5,888 bases of DNA from Planococcaceae bacterium UBA3370 (GTDB lineage Bacteria > Bacillota > Bacilli > Bacillales_A > Planococcaceae): the NCBI GenBank assembly GCA_002360295.1, contig DEQI01000253.1:1-5888 (forward strand), in the 5' to 3' direction. The notes below the pieces were generated by a model, which was given only the letters and a program-made list of their open reading frames with translations, had not been told where the DNA came from and did not search any database. Each line of letters begins with the position of its first letter. The stretch's first letter is position 1. Shown piece by piece: positions 5,814-5,888 of this stretch. The position numbers were made by a program, and so were the translations under genes.

Positions 5814-5828
5814 AAGAAGCATACTTTT
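5803..5828. repeat. Direct repeat ATACTTTT upstream of busR
   Basis: ATACTTTT occurs at 5803-5810 and again at 5821-5828, starts 18 bp apart, with a CTTTT-C-AAAAG palindrome (5806-5816) overlapping the first copy. The repeats overlap the candidate busR promoter and might be regulatory. In such AT-rich DNA chance is a real alternative. From 5829 to the window's right end I see only AT-rich sequence, with a weak plus-strand promoter-like pair (TTGATT 5831-5836, TATAAG 5853-5858) that could serve a gene beyond the window. Confidence 0.3.
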
Positions 5829-5888
5829 ACTTGATTAGCATCTTGTATTATTTATAAGTAAAAATGATATGAACTGCTGTATTTGTAT

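Noticed and set aside
1..5888. Mobile element, CRISPR array or phage defence system
   Set aside because: No transposase, integrase, terminal repeats, regularly spaced repeats or defence-type proteins are visible; all intact genes are ordinary osmoregulation genes.

Overview
The window looks like chromosomal DNA from a low-GC Gram-positive bacterium of the Bacillales. Support comes from AT-rich sequence, strong AGGAGG-type ribosome binding sites, sigma-A-like promoters, long stem-loop terminators with T-tracts and a lipoprotein substrate-binding protein typical of Firmicutes. The protein sequences resemble Lysinibacillus/Solibacillus-type Planococcaceae, but that genus-level guess is inference. 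No insertion sequence, phage gene, tRNA, rRNA or CRISPR is visible.

Left part (1-809): a strong bidirectional terminator (15-62) is followed by a degraded ferritin gene on the minus strand (104-606). The ferritin has an in-frame TGA, a one-base frameshift, an in-frame TAA and no recognisable ribosome binding site, although every ferroxidase ligand codon survives. An almost perfect Fur box (651-665) remains upstream of it. The rest of the gap holds the probable promoter of the next gene.

Middle (810-1950): an intact MscS-family mechanosensitive channel gene on the plus strand runs convergently into the opuA operon. The two share a bidirectional terminator at 1921-1946.

Right (1954-5888, all minus strand): a complete three-gene glycine betaine ABC importer operon, opuAA (ATPase with tandem CBS domains), opuAB (permease) and opuAC (lipoprotein binding protein), is tightly packed and translationally coupled. 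It starts from a promoter with a perfect TTGACA -35 box. Overlapping inverted repeats built on AGTAAC/GTTACT half-sites cover the -35/-10 spacer, the start site and the 5' leader. Immediately upstream, behind its own terminator, lies a 211-aa regulator with a GntR-type winged helix, a coiled coil and an RCK_C (TrkA-C) domain. This is the architecture of BusR, the c-di-AMP-dependent repressor of betaine uptake known from lactococci and streptococci.

Together the right two-thirds form an osmoregulation locus: a betaine importer, a putative c-di-AMP-sensing repressor for it, and a pressure-release channel next door. c-di-AMP could act at two levels, transcription through BusR and transport through the OpuAA CBS domains. 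The most interesting items are this BusR-opuA module with its unusual operator cluster, the recently killed ferritin gene, and a GC-rich hairpin after busR that may be an intergenic repeat.
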